From positions 1,240,001-1,304,000 of the forward strand of contig NZ_LMHH01000001.1 in NCBI RefSeq assembly GCF_001427865.1: a DNA stretch of 64,000 nucleotides, in the 5' to 3' direction. Source of the stretch: Altererythrobacter sp. Root672 (GTDB lineage: Bacteria; Pseudomonadota; Alphaproteobacteria; Sphingomonadales; Sphingomonadaceae). The position numbers and the translations under genes are program-made. Below the pieces are notes generated by a model, which did not search any database, had not been told where the DNA came from, and saw only the letters and a program-made list of their open reading frames with translations. Shown in pieces: positions 8,997 to 17,843 of this stretch. Each line of letters starts with the position of its first letter. Position 1 is the stretch's first letter.

Positions 8997-9488
8997 GTGA
9001 AGCTCGCGGATATCGTCGGATATCGCCTTGATATGGCGCGTTGCGCGGCCTTGCGCAGCCTCCACCGACTCCTGGACGACACCACGTTCCGTCCCGCCGA
9101 CACCACCGCGCTGCTGTTGATTAAGGAACGGCCCGGTTGCGACCAGACGATGCTGGGACGCGCGCTCGCCGGCAACCGGTCGGTCGGCATGAAAGTCGCC
9201 ACTCGCCTCGAAGCCCGTGGGCTGCTGACACGCGGCGAAGGCCGCAATCGCCGTAGCAAAGGCCTCTACATCATGCCTGAGGGCGAAACGGTCCTCGCCG
9301 AACTCCTCGACTGCCACGACGAAGCCGAGGCCCGCATCGCTGCCGCCCTCGCCCCCGGCGAGCGCGAGCAGCTGCTCACTTTGCTTGGAAAAATCGAACA
9401 GGCCGTCCTCGATGAAGAGGCCGGACTCACCGGAAGTACCGCCGCTCAGACGGCAATCCAGGAAGCGGGAGTGCCCGAACCGACCTAG
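8997..9488 (+). CDS. MarR-family transcriptional regulator
   Basis: 163-residue winged-helix protein of MarR type. The segment LLLIKERPGCDQTMLGRALAG is followed by a recognition helix (SVGMKVATRLEARGLL) and the wing (RGEGRNRRSKGLYIMPEGE). Long terminal helices suit dimerisation. The start is uncertain: GTG 8997 has a GGGGG run eight bases upstream, while TTG 8982 lacks room for one. It lies just after the inverted repeats at 8915-8966 and 62 bp before a TonB receptor on the same strand, whose expression it may control in response to a small ligand. Confidence 0.85.
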   Translation: MKLADIVGYRLDMARCAALRSLHRLLDDTTFRPADTTALLLIKERPGCDQTMLGRALAGNRSVGMKVATRLEARGLLTRGEGRNRRSKGLYIMPEGETVLAELLDCHDEAEARIAAALAPGEREQLLTLLGKIEQAVLDEEAGLTGSTAAQTAIQEAGVPEPT

Positions 9489-9550
9489 CCCAACCTCACG
9501 ACAATCGGCCCGAAGAACATGCCGATGTCGATACCAGGGAGATCGATGCC

Positions 9551-12052
9551 ATGAAGTCACGGATACCTTTGCTGTGCTCCTCCGCCTTCGCAATCCTGGC
9601 GGCCCAGCCCGCCCTGGCGCAGGACGCACCTGCCAGCCCCCCACCTGAAACTCAGAGCGGAGACATTGTCGTCACCGCGCAGTTCCGTGAGCAGCGGCTC
9701 CAGGACACGCCGCTGGCGATCACCGCGGTGAATTCGGAAATGCTCGAGGCTCGTAGCCAGACCGACATCAGCCAGGTTGCCAGCCAGGCGCCTTCGGTCA
9801 CGCTCAAGCCGCAAGGTGCCGCGTTCGGCCCTTCGCTGGCAGCCAACATCCGCGGCGTCGGCCAGTACGACTTCAACCCCGCGCTTGAGCCGGGCGTCGG
9901 CCTCTATGTCGATGATGTCTACTACGCGACCCTGACCGGATCGATCTTCGACCTGCTCGACCTTGAACGTGTCGAGATCTTGCGTGGCCCACAGGGCACC
10001 CTGGCAGGCCGCAACTCGATCGGCGGCGCGGTGAAGCTCTATTCGCAGCGGCCCGAAGGCTCCAACACCGGATCGATCACCGCCGCTTATGGCAGCCGCG
10101 ATCGCGTCGACTTGCGCGGCAGCTTCGACTTCAACATCACCGATGGGCTCGATGCCCGCATCGCCGGCGTGGCCAAGCGGCAGGACGGCTACGTCCAGCG
10201 GCTCGACTTCGGCTGCGTCTATCCCACGGGAGGCCCCGCCACGCTGCCGGCCGATGCTCCGCTGAACGCCGGAGCGCCGATCAACCCGGCAGTCGGCGGG
10301 ATCCCCGCCCGCCTGCCTTCCGGCAGCGACTGCGTCGTCGCGGACGAAGGCGAGGTCGATTACATGGGCCTGCGTGGTCAGGTCCGCTGGCGGCCGACCG
10401 ACACGATCGATATCAACATCATCGGCGATTATACGATCGACGATCGCTGGCAGGTCGGCTCGGTCCTGCTGGAAACGTACTACCCCAACGGGGTGCTCGC
10501 GAGCCCGCGTTTCCCGCTCCCGGCTAACCCGCCGTACAACACCGCAACGAACCCGACGCGGGACATCAATCCGTTCGGCCCCGGCATCGCCTACGACACG
10601 CGGTTCGTCTGCGGACCGTACTGTAACTTCGCCAGCTACACGAACGAGCCCGACACCACCTGGCCAATCCGCGACCAGGCCGACGGGCGCATCAAGTTCG
10701 AAGGTTGGGGCGTATCCGGCCAGATCGACTGGGACGTCGCCGAGACCGTCCAATTGGTCTCGATCACCGCCTATCGCGAATACACCTCGAACTTCTCGAA
10801 CGACAACGACACCTCACCGATGGCTCATAGCCTCGGCTATGGCCCGCTGACGTTCGAGTTCTTCAGCCAGGAACTGCGCCTCAACGGCACTTTCGGCAGC
10901 AATGAGGAAATCAACTACACGGTCGGCGCCTATTACAGCGACCAGCAGTCGGTCTACACGTCGTTCCAGGGCTTGCGCGGATCGGGCCTCCGCTTCGTCC
11001 AGAGCGACCCCGTCGATCTCACCAGCAAGGCCGTGTTCGCCAACGTCAGCTGGACGCCGATCGATGACCTGACGCTCAACGGTGGCATTCGCTACACCGA
11101 AGAAGACAAGACCTACACCTACAGCCGCAAGAACCCCGAAGGCGGCGTGGCTGGCCCGCCGCTAACTGCGCTCGACGGTCTGGTCGGCGAGGCTTCGGCA
11201 GAACACGTCGACTACCGCCTGGCGCTGCAATATCGCTGGTCCGACGAGTTCATGACCTACGCCCAGTACTCGACGGGCTTCAAGGGAGGCGGCGTCAATC
11301 CGCGGCCGTTCTTCCCACAGCAGGTCCTGCCGTTCGGTCCGGAAACGCTGGAATCCTTCGAGCTCGGCTTCAAGAGCGACTTCTGGGATCGCCGGGTCCG
11401 TCTCAACGTCGCCGGCTTCTTCAGTAACTACAACGATATCCAGCTAACGCTAACCAATTGCACGGTCCAGGCCGGGGCGGGCTTCGGCGCGCCGTGCGCC
11501 CTGCCCGTCAACGCGGGCAACGCCGACGTGAAGGGTATCGAGGTCGAGACCACGATTACCCCGATCGACGGTCTGCTGATCGACGCCGCGGCGGCGTTCC
11601 TCGACTTTGACTATAAGGAATTCGCCAGCTTCGACACGCCGGCGGGCCCGGTCAGTGTGGGTGGGCCGACCAATATCAACGCCCCGCAGTTCGGCGACTA
11701 TCCGGCGTTCACGCCGCGGTGGAAGTGGAGCATCGGGGCGCAGTACGCGATCCAACTGGGCGGCGGTGCGGGCTCGCTGACCCCGCGCATCGACGTCGCT
11801 TACCAAGGCGACCTGCACACCAACCCGATCAATCGCGATAGCAACCTGATCGAGGGCTACACGCTAGCGAACGCACGTCTGACCTGGCGCAACGACAAGG
11901 AGGATCTCGAGTTCGCGCTCGAGGTCTCCAACTTGTTCGACGAGTACTACTACCTGACGATCAACGACCAGACGACGGGCGGCCAGGGCTACACCAATGC
12001 CCAGCCCGGCCGGCCGCGCGAATGGGCCGTCAGCGTGAAGAAGAAGTTCTAG
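9551..12052 (+). CDS. TonB-dependent outer-membrane receptor
   Basis: 833-residue receptor that imports a ligand across the outer membrane using TonB energy. A signal peptide ends near PALAQ at residues 18-24. The TonB box (GDIVVTAQ) is followed by a plug domain with ITAVNSEMLEA, IRGVGQ and VEILRGPQGTLAGRNSIGGAV. A long 22-strand barrel region follows, ending in the TonB-receptor tail and a terminal Phe (VSVKKKF). The sequence is of the type abundant in sphingomonads; the substrate cannot be told from sequence. It follows the MarR gene by 62 bp and is probably under its control. A hairpin terminator follows. Confidence 0.95.
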   Translation: MKSRIPLLCSSAFAILAAQPALAQDAPASPPPETQSGDIVVTAQFREQRLQDTPLAITAVNSEMLEARSQTDISQVASQAPSVTLKPQGAAFGPSLAANIRGVGQYDFNPALEPGVGLYVDDVYYATLTGSIFDLLDLERVEILRGPQGTLAGRNSIGGAVKLYSQRPEGSNTGSITAAYGSRDRVDLRGSFDFNITDGLDARIAGVAKRQDGYVQRLDFGCVYPTGGPATLPADAPLNAGAPINPAVGGIPARLPSGSDCVVADEGEVDYMGLRGQVRWRPTDTIDINIIGDYTIDDRWQVGSVLLETYYPNGVLASPRFPLPANPPYNTATNPTRDINPFGPGIAYDTRFVCGPYCNFASYTNEPDTTWPIRDQADGRIKFEGWGVSGQIDWDVAETVQLVSITAYREYTSNFSNDNDTSPMAHSLGYGPLTFEFFSQELRLNGTFGSNEEINYTVGAYYSDQQSVYTSFQGLRGSGLRFVQSDPVDLTSKAVFANVSWTPIDDLTLNGGIRYTEEDKTYTYSRKNPEGGVAGPPLTALDGLVGEASAEHVDYRLALQYRWSDEFMTYAQYSTGFKGGGVNPRPFFPQQVLPFGPETLESFELGFKSDFWDRRVRLNVAGFFSNYNDIQLTLTNCTVQAGAGFGAPCALPVNAGNADVKGIEVETTITPIDGLLIDAAAAFLDFDYKEFASFDTPAGPVSVGGPTNINAPQFGDYPAFTPRWKWSIGAQYAIQLGGGAGSLTPRIDVAYQGDLHTNPINRDSNLIEGYTLANARLTWRNDKEDLEFALEVSNLFDEYYYLTINDQTTGGQGYTNAQPGRPREWAVSVKKKF

Positions 12053-12087
12053 GGGCCTTCCGGCCGGTTCGCCCCTAGGGGGAGGGG

Positions 12088-12119
12088 ATGCCGGGCTGCC
12101 TTGGGCGGCCCGGCATTTC
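12088..12119 (+). terminator. Hairpin terminator after TonB receptor
   Basis: ATGCCGGGC (12088-12096) pairs perfectly with GCCCGGCAT (12108-12116), with a loop that can extend the stem by further G-C pairs, and TTTC follows. It lies between the convergent TonB receptor and the entericidin-like gene, so it may serve both. Confidence 0.7.
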
Positions 12120-12154
12120 AGCGCCAAGGCCGCACTTTAGCGGCCCAGCGCAGC

Positions 12155-12283
12155 TCAGTTCTTGAGCGCGTCTTCGCCAGCCTGGCCGACGGACTGGATA
12201 TCGCGCCCGGCACCCTTGACGGTGTTGCAGGCACCAAGCGCCAAAGTGGCGACAATAAGGATCGCGGCAGCGGCTTTACGCAT
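12155..12283 (-). CDS. Entericidin-like small lipoprotein
   Basis: 42-residue predicted lipoprotein. It begins MRKAAAAILIVATLALGAC, where the lipobox LGAC lipidates Cys19, followed by NTVKGAGRDIQSVGQAGEDA. The mature part NT.KG.G.D....G....DA is characteristic of the entericidin A/B (EcnAB) family, small envelope lipoproteins linked in E. coli to stationary-phase lysis balance. The reading frame is complete from ATG to TGA with an AAGG element 11 bases upstream. It lies between the terminator of the TonB gene and the PLP decarboxylase. Confidence 0.85.
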   Translation of the reverse strand: MRKAAAAILIVATLALGACNTVKGAGRDIQSVGQAGEDALKN

Positions 12284-12327
12284 CGAGAACAGACCTTTGC
12301 AGTGAGAATACGAAACGGGTGAGCCGA

Positions 12328-13518
12328 CTAGCGCAGACTCACGACGTTGTCGCTGGCACGAGGATCCTTACGCTCGCCTGTATAGAGGCTCGCCATCGGC
12401 TCATCGTTCGCGATTACGGCTTCGGCCACGCCGAATCCGTTGAACCGCGTCTTCATCGCCGCACCGTAGGCACCGAGCATGCCGATCTCGATGTAGTCGC
12501 CCGCCTGGATGTCGGCCGGCAACATGAAGGGACCCTTCATGTAGTCGGCGTCGTCGCAAGTCGGTCCGTAGAACGCGAATTCCTCGAGCGGCTGGGTGAG
12601 GTCATCCTCCAGCGCGCGAACCGGGAAACGCCAGGCCACGTGTGCGGCATCGAACAGCGCGCCATAGGCACCGTCGTTGATGTAGAGCTCGTCACTGCGG
12701 CGCTTCTCGACCTTGACGATCATCGAGCTGTATTCGGCGCAGAGCGCCCTGCCCGGCTCAGCCCAAAGTTCGGCCGAGTACGAAATCGGCAGAGCTTCGA
12801 AGTGGCGGTGAATCAGCGCGAAGTAGTCTTCGAGCGGCGGAGGCTCCATGCCCGGATAGGAGCTAGGGAAACCGCCGCCCACGTCGATGATATCGACCGT
12901 GACCGCCGCCTCGACGATCGCCACGCGAACGCGCTCGAGCGCCTGGACATAAGCGAACGGCGTCATCGCCTGGCTACCGACGTGGAAGCAGATGCCGAGC
13001 GCGTCGCAATGCTGGCGAGTCGCCTGCAAGAGCGATCCGGCGTCAACCAGGTCCGTGCCGAACTTGGCAGCGAGAGAGAGCTCAGAATGCTCGGAAGACA
13101 CGCGCAGGCGGACCAGCAGGTTCAGGTCCTGCGCGCCGTCGGTGGCTTCGACGATCTTCGCCAGCTCTTCGTGCGTATCGAGGCTGAAGGTGCGGACGCC
13201 GTGGACCTTGTAGGCTTCGGCGATGGCGCTCTTCGTCTTGACCGGATGCATGAAGCACAGCGTCGCTTCGGGCAGCAGCCCGCGGACGAGACGCACCTCG
13301 GCAATCGAGGCCACGTCGAAGTGAGTGATTCCCGAATCCCACAGGATCTGCAGCAGTTCGGGCGAGGGATTCGCTTTTACCGCATACATCGACTTGCCGG
13401 GAAAGCTCTCGGCAAAGAAGCGAGCAGCCCGCGCCGCGGCGTGCGGGCGGTTGCAGATCACGGGTTCATCCGGCGCGAGAGCGCGAACTACAGCCTTGGC
13501 GTCAGGATAGATGTGCAA
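12328..13518 (-). CDS. Fold-III PLP decarboxylase, ornithine decarboxylase type
   Basis: 396-residue alanine-racemase-fold decarboxylase. Key features are the PLP lysine Lys48 (SMYAVKANPSPE), the phosphate-binding stretch DVGGGFPSSYPG, AEPGRALCAEYSS, and the substrate-side cysteine motif GPTCDDADYM that contributes across the dimer. These match ornithine/lysine decarboxylases that make putrescine or cadaverine. The start is TTG 13518, giving MHIYPDAKAVVRAL; an upstream ATG at 13626 adds a non-conserved extension over the lemA-side intergenic region. The DHS homologue 1.7 kb away could use its product putrescine. Confidence 0.9.
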   Translation of the reverse strand: MHIYPDAKAVVRALAPDEPVICNRPHAAARAARFFAESFPGKSMYAVKANPSPELLQILWDSGITHFDVASIAEVRLVRGLLPEATLCFMHPVKTKSAIAEAYKVHGVRTFSLDTHEELAKIVEATDGAQDLNLLVRLRVSSEHSELSLAAKFGTDLVDAGSLLQATRQHCDALGICFHVGSQAMTPFAYVQALERVRVAIVEAAVTVDIIDVGGGFPSSYPGMEPPPLEDYFALIHRHFEALPISYSAELWAEPGRALCAEYSSMIVKVEKRRSDELYINDGAYGALFDAAHVAWRFPVRALEDDLTQPLEEFAFYGPTCDDADYMKGPFMLPADIQAGDYIEIGMLGAYGAAMKTRFNGFGVAEAVIANDEPMASLYTGERKDPRASDNVVSLR

Positions 13519-13674
13519 CTCAAGGGACCCCCAACAAAACGTTCGGTTTAAAAGCTGCCTTGCGGTTGGAAGTCCCCATGGGGCAGCGGAGTGGCGCGCA
13601 TATATGCGGAGGCAGCTGAACTGCAAGTTAAAATGTGCAGGCCGCGCGATGACTGCGATCAGTTGTCCACAGCG

Positions 13675-14220
13675 TCAAAAGCTTACGGATGGAACCTGAT
13701 CGACGGTGCCTTGTTCGCTCGCATCGAGTCGATGAAAATCAGCCTCGCGAAAGCCCAGGGTTCCCGCGAAAAGAATCGCGGGAAATGACTGAATTGCAGC
13801 GTTGAAGCGCGACACGGCGGCATTGAGAGCTCGGCGGGCTGCGGCCAGCTTGTCCTCCACGTCGGCCAGCTCGCGCTGCAGTTCCTGGAAATTGGCGCTG
13901 GCCTTGAGGTCCGGATAGGCTTCACCCAGCGCCAGCAGCTTGTCGAGCGCGACGCGAAGCTGCGCCTCGCTGGCCGAGTTCGTGCCCTGCGCTGCGCGAT
14001 TGCGTGCTTCGACTACGGCGTCGAGCGTGGAGCGCTCGTGAGTCGCGTAGCCTCTCACCGTGTTGACTAGGTTGGGCACCAGGTCATGCCGCTGGCGCAG
14101 CTGGGCATCGATGTCCGCTACGCCCTGGTTCACGTTCTGACGAAGGGCGACGAGCCGATTGTAAATGCCGATTACACCGACCAACAGCACGACCACTACC
14201 GCGAGCAGTATCCATTCCAT
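13675..14220 (-). CDS. LemA-family membrane protein
   Basis: 181 residues. An N-terminal transmembrane helix (WILLAVVVVLLVGVIGIYN) is followed by the LemA core NRLVALRQNVNQG, ADIDAQLRQRHDLVPNLV and ATHERSTLDAVVEARNRA, then a helical bundle. The LemA biochemical role is poorly defined; it is often linked to membrane proteolysis and stress. It is divergent from a DUF3137 protein with a 75-bp gap between them, a pairing that recurs in proteobacteria and suggests a shared envelope function. Confidence 0.92.
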   Translation of the reverse strand: MEWILLAVVVVLLVGVIGIYNRLVALRQNVNQGVADIDAQLRQRHDLVPNLVNTVRGYATHERSTLDAVVEARNRAAQGTNSASEAQLRVALDKLLALGEAYPDLKASANFQELQRELADVEDKLAAARRALNAAVSRFNAAIQSFPAILFAGTLGFREADFHRLDASEQGTVDQVPSVSF

Positions 14221-14295
14221 CGCCGAGTCCCCAGCTTCGCCCGCTTGCCCCCGGGCCCCCTGACGTTATCAAAGCGCAACGGGGGGCATCTGGCA

Positions 14296-15237
14296 ATGAT
14301 CGAACGTCCGAACGTGGAAGCCTTGTTGGCGGGACCGCTGGGCGAGTGGCTCGAACGTCAGGTTCAAGTCCGGGCAGAGGCCAAGGCCAAGTCGAACAAG
14401 CGCTTCGTGATCGCAGGGCTGATCGGGGCGGTGCTGGCCTTCGTTGGCTGGACCACCCTCCCCATCCCCGAGCAGATCAAGGCGTTCGGCACCCTGGCGA
14501 TCGCCCTGGTCGGCGCGGCCTGGGCCTATGCTCCCCGCGCCAAGGCGATCGAGGAGACCAAGAACGGCATCAACAAGGCGATCGCCGCTTCGCTCGGCCT
14601 CTCCTACGAAATGGAGTTTGATCCCGGCCACGGCTTCGACCTCGCCAGGCGCTATGGCCTGTTGCCGAGCTACGACCGGTCGAACTTCGAGGACCTGTGG
14701 AGCGGCCCTTTGGGAGCCCGCGCCTTCACCCTGCACGAAGCGCATCTCGAAGAGGAGCGCGGCAGCGGCAAGAACCGCAGCTACGTCACCGTGTTTCGCG
14801 GCGCGATCCTCACGATCAGCTTCGACAGGCGATTTCTCGGAACAACGCTAGTCGAACGCTCGAACAAACACCGCAAGCTGTTCGGCGGGTCCCAGGATTC
14901 AGTCGAACTCGACGGGCTTGAGCTCGACTATGTCGACATGGTCCACCCCGACTTTCAGGACCGCTTCTCGGTGTGGTCGGACGATCAGGTGGAGGCCCGC
15001 TACCTCGTCCACCCTCGCTACGTCGAGCGCCTGCTCGACATCGAACAGGCGTTCAGCGGCAAAGACGTGCGCACACTGTTCAAGGGCGGCGAACTGGTCA
15101 TCGTCATCGAGAGCGAGAACATGTTCGAAAGCGGCTCGCTCGACGCCAGCGAGGACCGTGCCAGGGTCACTCGCTGCGTCGATCAGTTCATGACGCTCGT
15201 CGACTTGTGCGAGGCCCTGAACGAGCCGGCCAGGTAA
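14296..15237 (+). CDS. DUF3137-domain membrane protein
   Basis: 313 residues. After a charged N-terminal helix, two hydrophobic segments lie at about residues 37-75 (FVIAGLIGAVLAFVGW and FGTLAIALVGAAWAYA). A cytoplasmic beta-rich domain follows with RSYVTVFRGAILTISFDR, then FGGSQDSVELDG, matching the DUF3137 family, which is often encoded beside lemA. The enzymatic role is unknown. ATG 14296 was chosen because the upstream ORF extension to 14086 would overlap lemA antisense. It converges on the DHS homologue with only 3 bp between stops. Confidence 0.85.
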   Translation: MIERPNVEALLAGPLGEWLERQVQVRAEAKAKSNKRFVIAGLIGAVLAFVGWTTLPIPEQIKAFGTLAIALVGAAWAYAPRAKAIEETKNGINKAIAASLGLSYEMEFDPGHGFDLARRYGLLPSYDRSNFEDLWSGPLGARAFTLHEAHLEEERGSGKNRSYVTVFRGAILTISFDRRFLGTTLVERSNKHRKLFGGSQDSVELDGLELDYVDMVHPDFQDRFSVWSDDQVEARYLVHPRYVERLLDIEQAFSGKDVRTLFKGGELVIVIESENMFESGSLDASEDRARVTRCVDQFMTLVDLCEALNEPAR

Positions 15238-15240
15238 GCC

Positions 15241-16293
15241 TCAGGCGAACAGCTTGGCCCAGCGGCGCTTCTCGCGATCCTTCCACAGGCCGCGATGGTA
15301 GGCGTCCGACGCCAGCAGCGGCATGACCGAGCCGGCTTCGGCGAAGACCATCTGCTCGATCCCGGTGTTGACCTTGCCCCAGCTCGCGGCCTCCTGCAGC
15401 GTCGAGGACGAGCAGGCCCCGTCGCGCACGTCGGCGACGGTGATCTGCACGGCGTACTTGTGCACCTCGACGTCATCGTGGCCGAGGATCTCAGCGCAGA
15501 CGACGGTGTCCTGGATGAAGTTCTTGGGCACGCCGCCGCCGATCATCAGCAGGCCGGTGGTGCCGGCCGCGATCTTGATGTCGGTCAGTTCGCGGAAATC
15601 GGCGATCGAGTCGATCGTGAGGTAAGGCCTGCCCGCCTTCATCGCGTCGACCTGGTGCTTCACCAGACCAAAGCCTGCAGAGCTGTCGGTGAAGGCCGGG
15701 CAGAAGATCGGCACGTCATGCTCGTAGGCGAGCTTGACCAGGCTGTTCTCTTTCTTGCCATGCTCGACGAGGTACTTGCCCATCTCGCGGATGAACGCGC
15801 GGCTCGAATAGGCCTTGGGTTCCAGTGTTTCGGCAATCTCAAAGATCGTGTGGTCGACGTTCTGGAGGTCTTCCTCGTCGATGTAGGTGTCGTAGATGCG
15901 GTCGATGTAGAGCGAGCGCAGCGTGTCGTCGTCGGGGATCTCGAGCGCTTGGTAGTGCTTGTGACCGAGGCCTTCGAAGAAATCCATGTCGACGATCGTG
16001 GCACCAGTCGCGACGATGCCGTCGACCATGTTGTTGCGCAGCAGCTCTGCATAGAGATCCATGCAGCCCGCCGCCGAAGTCGAGCCGGCGATGACCAGGA
16101 ACACCGAGCAATCCTTGTCGCCGAGCATCTGGTTGTAGATGCGCGTCGCGCGGGCAAGGTCACGGCTGGTGAAGCTCATCTTGCCCATGGCGTCGATCAG
16201 CGGGCGAGCGTCGAACTTGGTGATGTCGATGTGTTCGACCTCAGTCGAAAGCAACTCGGCTTTACGAGTGTCGTTGATCGCGGCGTCGGTCAT
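15241..16293 (-). CDS. Deoxyhypusine synthase-family protein, putative homospermidine synthase
   Basis: 350-residue member of the NAD-dependent deoxyhypusine synthase family. Visible are the Rossmann-type segments VFLVIAGSTSAAG and VATGATIVDMDFFEG, FCPAFTDSSAGFG, LMIGGGVPKNFIQDTV and the active-site lysine Lys307 in EAASWGKV, which forms the enzyme-imine intermediate. Bacteria lack eIF5A, so homologues act on free polyamines; homospermidine synthesis is the best-supported role for related enzymes and is inferred here. The start at 16293 has AGGA seven bases upstream. The fold-III decarboxylase lies 1.7 kb downstream on the same strand. Confidence 0.88.
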   Translation of the reverse strand: MTDAAINDTRKAELLSTEVEHIDITKFDARPLIDAMGKMSFTSRDLARATRIYNQMLGDKDCSVFLVIAGSTSAAGCMDLYAELLRNNMVDGIVATGATIVDMDFFEGLGHKHYQALEIPDDDTLRSLYIDRIYDTYIDEEDLQNVDHTIFEIAETLEPKAYSSRAFIREMGKYLVEHGKKENSLVKLAYEHDVPIFCPAFTDSSAGFGLVKHQVDAMKAGRPYLTIDSIADFRELTDIKIAAGTTGLLMIGGGVPKNFIQDTVVCAEILGHDDVEVHKYAVQITVADVRDGACSSSTLQEAASWGKVNTGIEQMVFAEAGSVMPLLASDAYHRGLWKDREKRRWAKLFA

Positions 16294-16391
16294 GAAGAGT
16301 CCTCCGGCATGTCGGTGAGGCAACGGGCCGCGTTGAACAGCGGTTCCCCGAGAAAACGGGCCCGTTAGAGGCTGGAGGCCCGCTAGTAAAT

Positions 16392-17363
16392 ATGCCACGT
16401 GGCAAGGCTGTGACGGAGACAGCCAACATGCGCACGCCAACCAGAGAGGGCGTGCTTCGCGCCGCGACGAAAGTGGCAGAGATCCTGCCGCAGACGCCGC
16501 TGCTCATGACGGAGATCGGCGGCACGCCGGTTTGGATCAAGGCTGAGTCCCTTCAGCCTATCGGCGCATTCAAGATTCGCGGGGCGTGGCATCGACTGAC
16601 CGATCTCTCAGACGAAGAGCGCGCACGTGGAGTGGTTGGCGTCTCCAGCGGCAATCATGCCCAAGGAGTCGCCTGGGCGGCGCGAAGGCTCGGCATCGCC
16701 GCGACTATCGTCATGCCCAGTGACGCACCCTCGGTTAAGCTCGACCGGACCCGGGCCATGGGCGCCGAGATCGTGCCCTACGATCGCTACAAGCAGGATC
16801 GGGACGAAATCGCCCAGGCCCTGGTCGCCGAGCGGGGCGCAACGCTGGTGCATGCTTACGCGGACCCATGGGTGATCGAAGGCCAGGGCAGTTCCGCCAT
16901 CGAGATCGCTGCGCAACTTGGCGGCGAACCCGATCGGATCGTAACACCCTGCGGCGGAGGCGGGCTGGCCGCCGGTCTTGCCCTCGCCTGCCCGTCCGCG
17001 AAGATCGTTCCGGTGGAACCGGAAGGCTGGGACGATGTCTGCCGCAGCCTGGAAACCGGTACCATCCAGCGCGTCGCTGCCGATGCCCCGCCCACCGCCT
17101 GCGACGCCTTGCAGACCCCGGCAACCCGGCCGATCAATTTCACCGTTCTAAAAGAACGCTGCCCATTCGGTCTGCGGGTCAGTGAAGCCGAGGTCGCCGA
17201 AGCACAGCGCTTCGCCTTCGCTCATTTGCGGCTGGTGGTGGAGCCAGGCGGAGCAGCAGCTCTTGCTGCTGCACTTGCCGGCAAGGTCGCGCTCGACGGA
17301 CGAACGGCCATTATGGTTACTGGCGGCAACGTTGATGCGGCCAAGTTTGCCAAAGTGCTCTGA
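16392..17363 (+). CDS. Threonine/serine dehydratase-like PLP enzyme
   Basis: 323-residue fold-II PLP enzyme. The PLP lysine is in LQPIGAFKIRGAW, the substrate loop is SSGNHAQGVAWAA, the PLP phosphate loop is PCGGGGLAAG, and the C-terminus has VVEPGGAAALAA and MVTGGNVD. It lacks the C-terminal ACT-like regulatory domain of biosynthetic IlvA. It is therefore probably a catabolic threonine/serine dehydratase or serine racemase-like enzyme. ATG 16428 (MRTPTREGV), with GGAG ten bases upstream, may be the real start. The promoter region is shared divergently with the DHS homologue. Confidence 0.88.
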   Translation: MPRGKAVTETANMRTPTREGVLRAATKVAEILPQTPLLMTEIGGTPVWIKAESLQPIGAFKIRGAWHRLTDLSDEERARGVVGVSSGNHAQGVAWAARRLGIAATIVMPSDAPSVKLDRTRAMGAEIVPYDRYKQDRDEIAQALVAERGATLVHAYADPWVIEGQGSSAIEIAAQLGGEPDRIVTPCGGGGLAAGLALACPSAKIVPVEPEGWDDVCRSLETGTIQRVAADAPPTACDALQTPATRPINFTVLKERCPFGLRVSEAEVAEAQRFAFAHLRLVVEPGGAAALAAALAGKVALDGRTAIMVTGGNVDAAKFAKVL

Positions 17364-17843
17364 GGGACTGCTCGATCGGTAGCTGAGCAGTAGCCCAGGT
17401 GAATGGCCCCCGAGATGACGTCTCAAGCTTTCAGGTGAAACGAATCACCATCGTGATGAACATTGCGCCATTTTGGGCGCGCACGACGCTTCTGTGCCAG
17501 AATGGCACCATTAAGTGTCGCAAATATACAACGAATTAACAAATGTACAACGGGGTTAGCGCTACCCGGTCTACCCCTTTAGTATAGTTTGCCCGACAAA
17601 CAGGAACCGCGCTCCACCATGCATGCTCATGGAATGAATGATTTTTTTGGGCTTAGCCAAAAGGGAGAGCCTCGACCTCTTTGCACAGGTTTTTTGCGAT
17701 GCCGCAAATTTCTCGACACCGGGGGCGTCAATAATTTATAAAGACTTCAACGGTTCCGGTCATCCGGTTAGCCGAACGAGAGCAAGAAACGTCCACTGTA
17801 TCCTGGGTCGCGTACTTCTTTTTACCGAGAGAAGGTACCCGGT
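17364..17843. other. 480-bp AT-richer intergenic region before EPS regulator
   Basis: No convincing gene. A terminator-like stem ACTGCTC/GAGCAGT lies at 17367-17391 just after the dehydratase stop. Further hairpins are GTGCCA-GAA-TGGCAC at 17494-17508 and TTTGCG-ATGC-CGCAAA at 17693-17708. A near-palindrome GGGTTAGCGCTACCC lies at 17553-17567. The region precedes the LuxR-type regulator at 17844 and probably carries its promoter and a long leader. The 86-codon plus ORF inside it has no ribosome site or recognisable sequence and was not called. Confidence 0.5.

Noticed and set aside
12319-13551. 410-codon plus-strand frame opposite the PLP decarboxylase
   Set aside because: Antisense shadow; the minus-strand protein has all catalytic motifs, the plus-strand translation has none.
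15295-16368. 357-codon plus-strand frame opposite the DHS homologue
   Set aside because: Antisense shadow; the minus-strand gene keeps the catalytic lysine region.
17475-17521. Possible sigma-54 promoter elements near TGGCAC and GGGCGC
   Set aside because: The GG-to-GC spacing does not match the -24/-12 consensus on either candidate.
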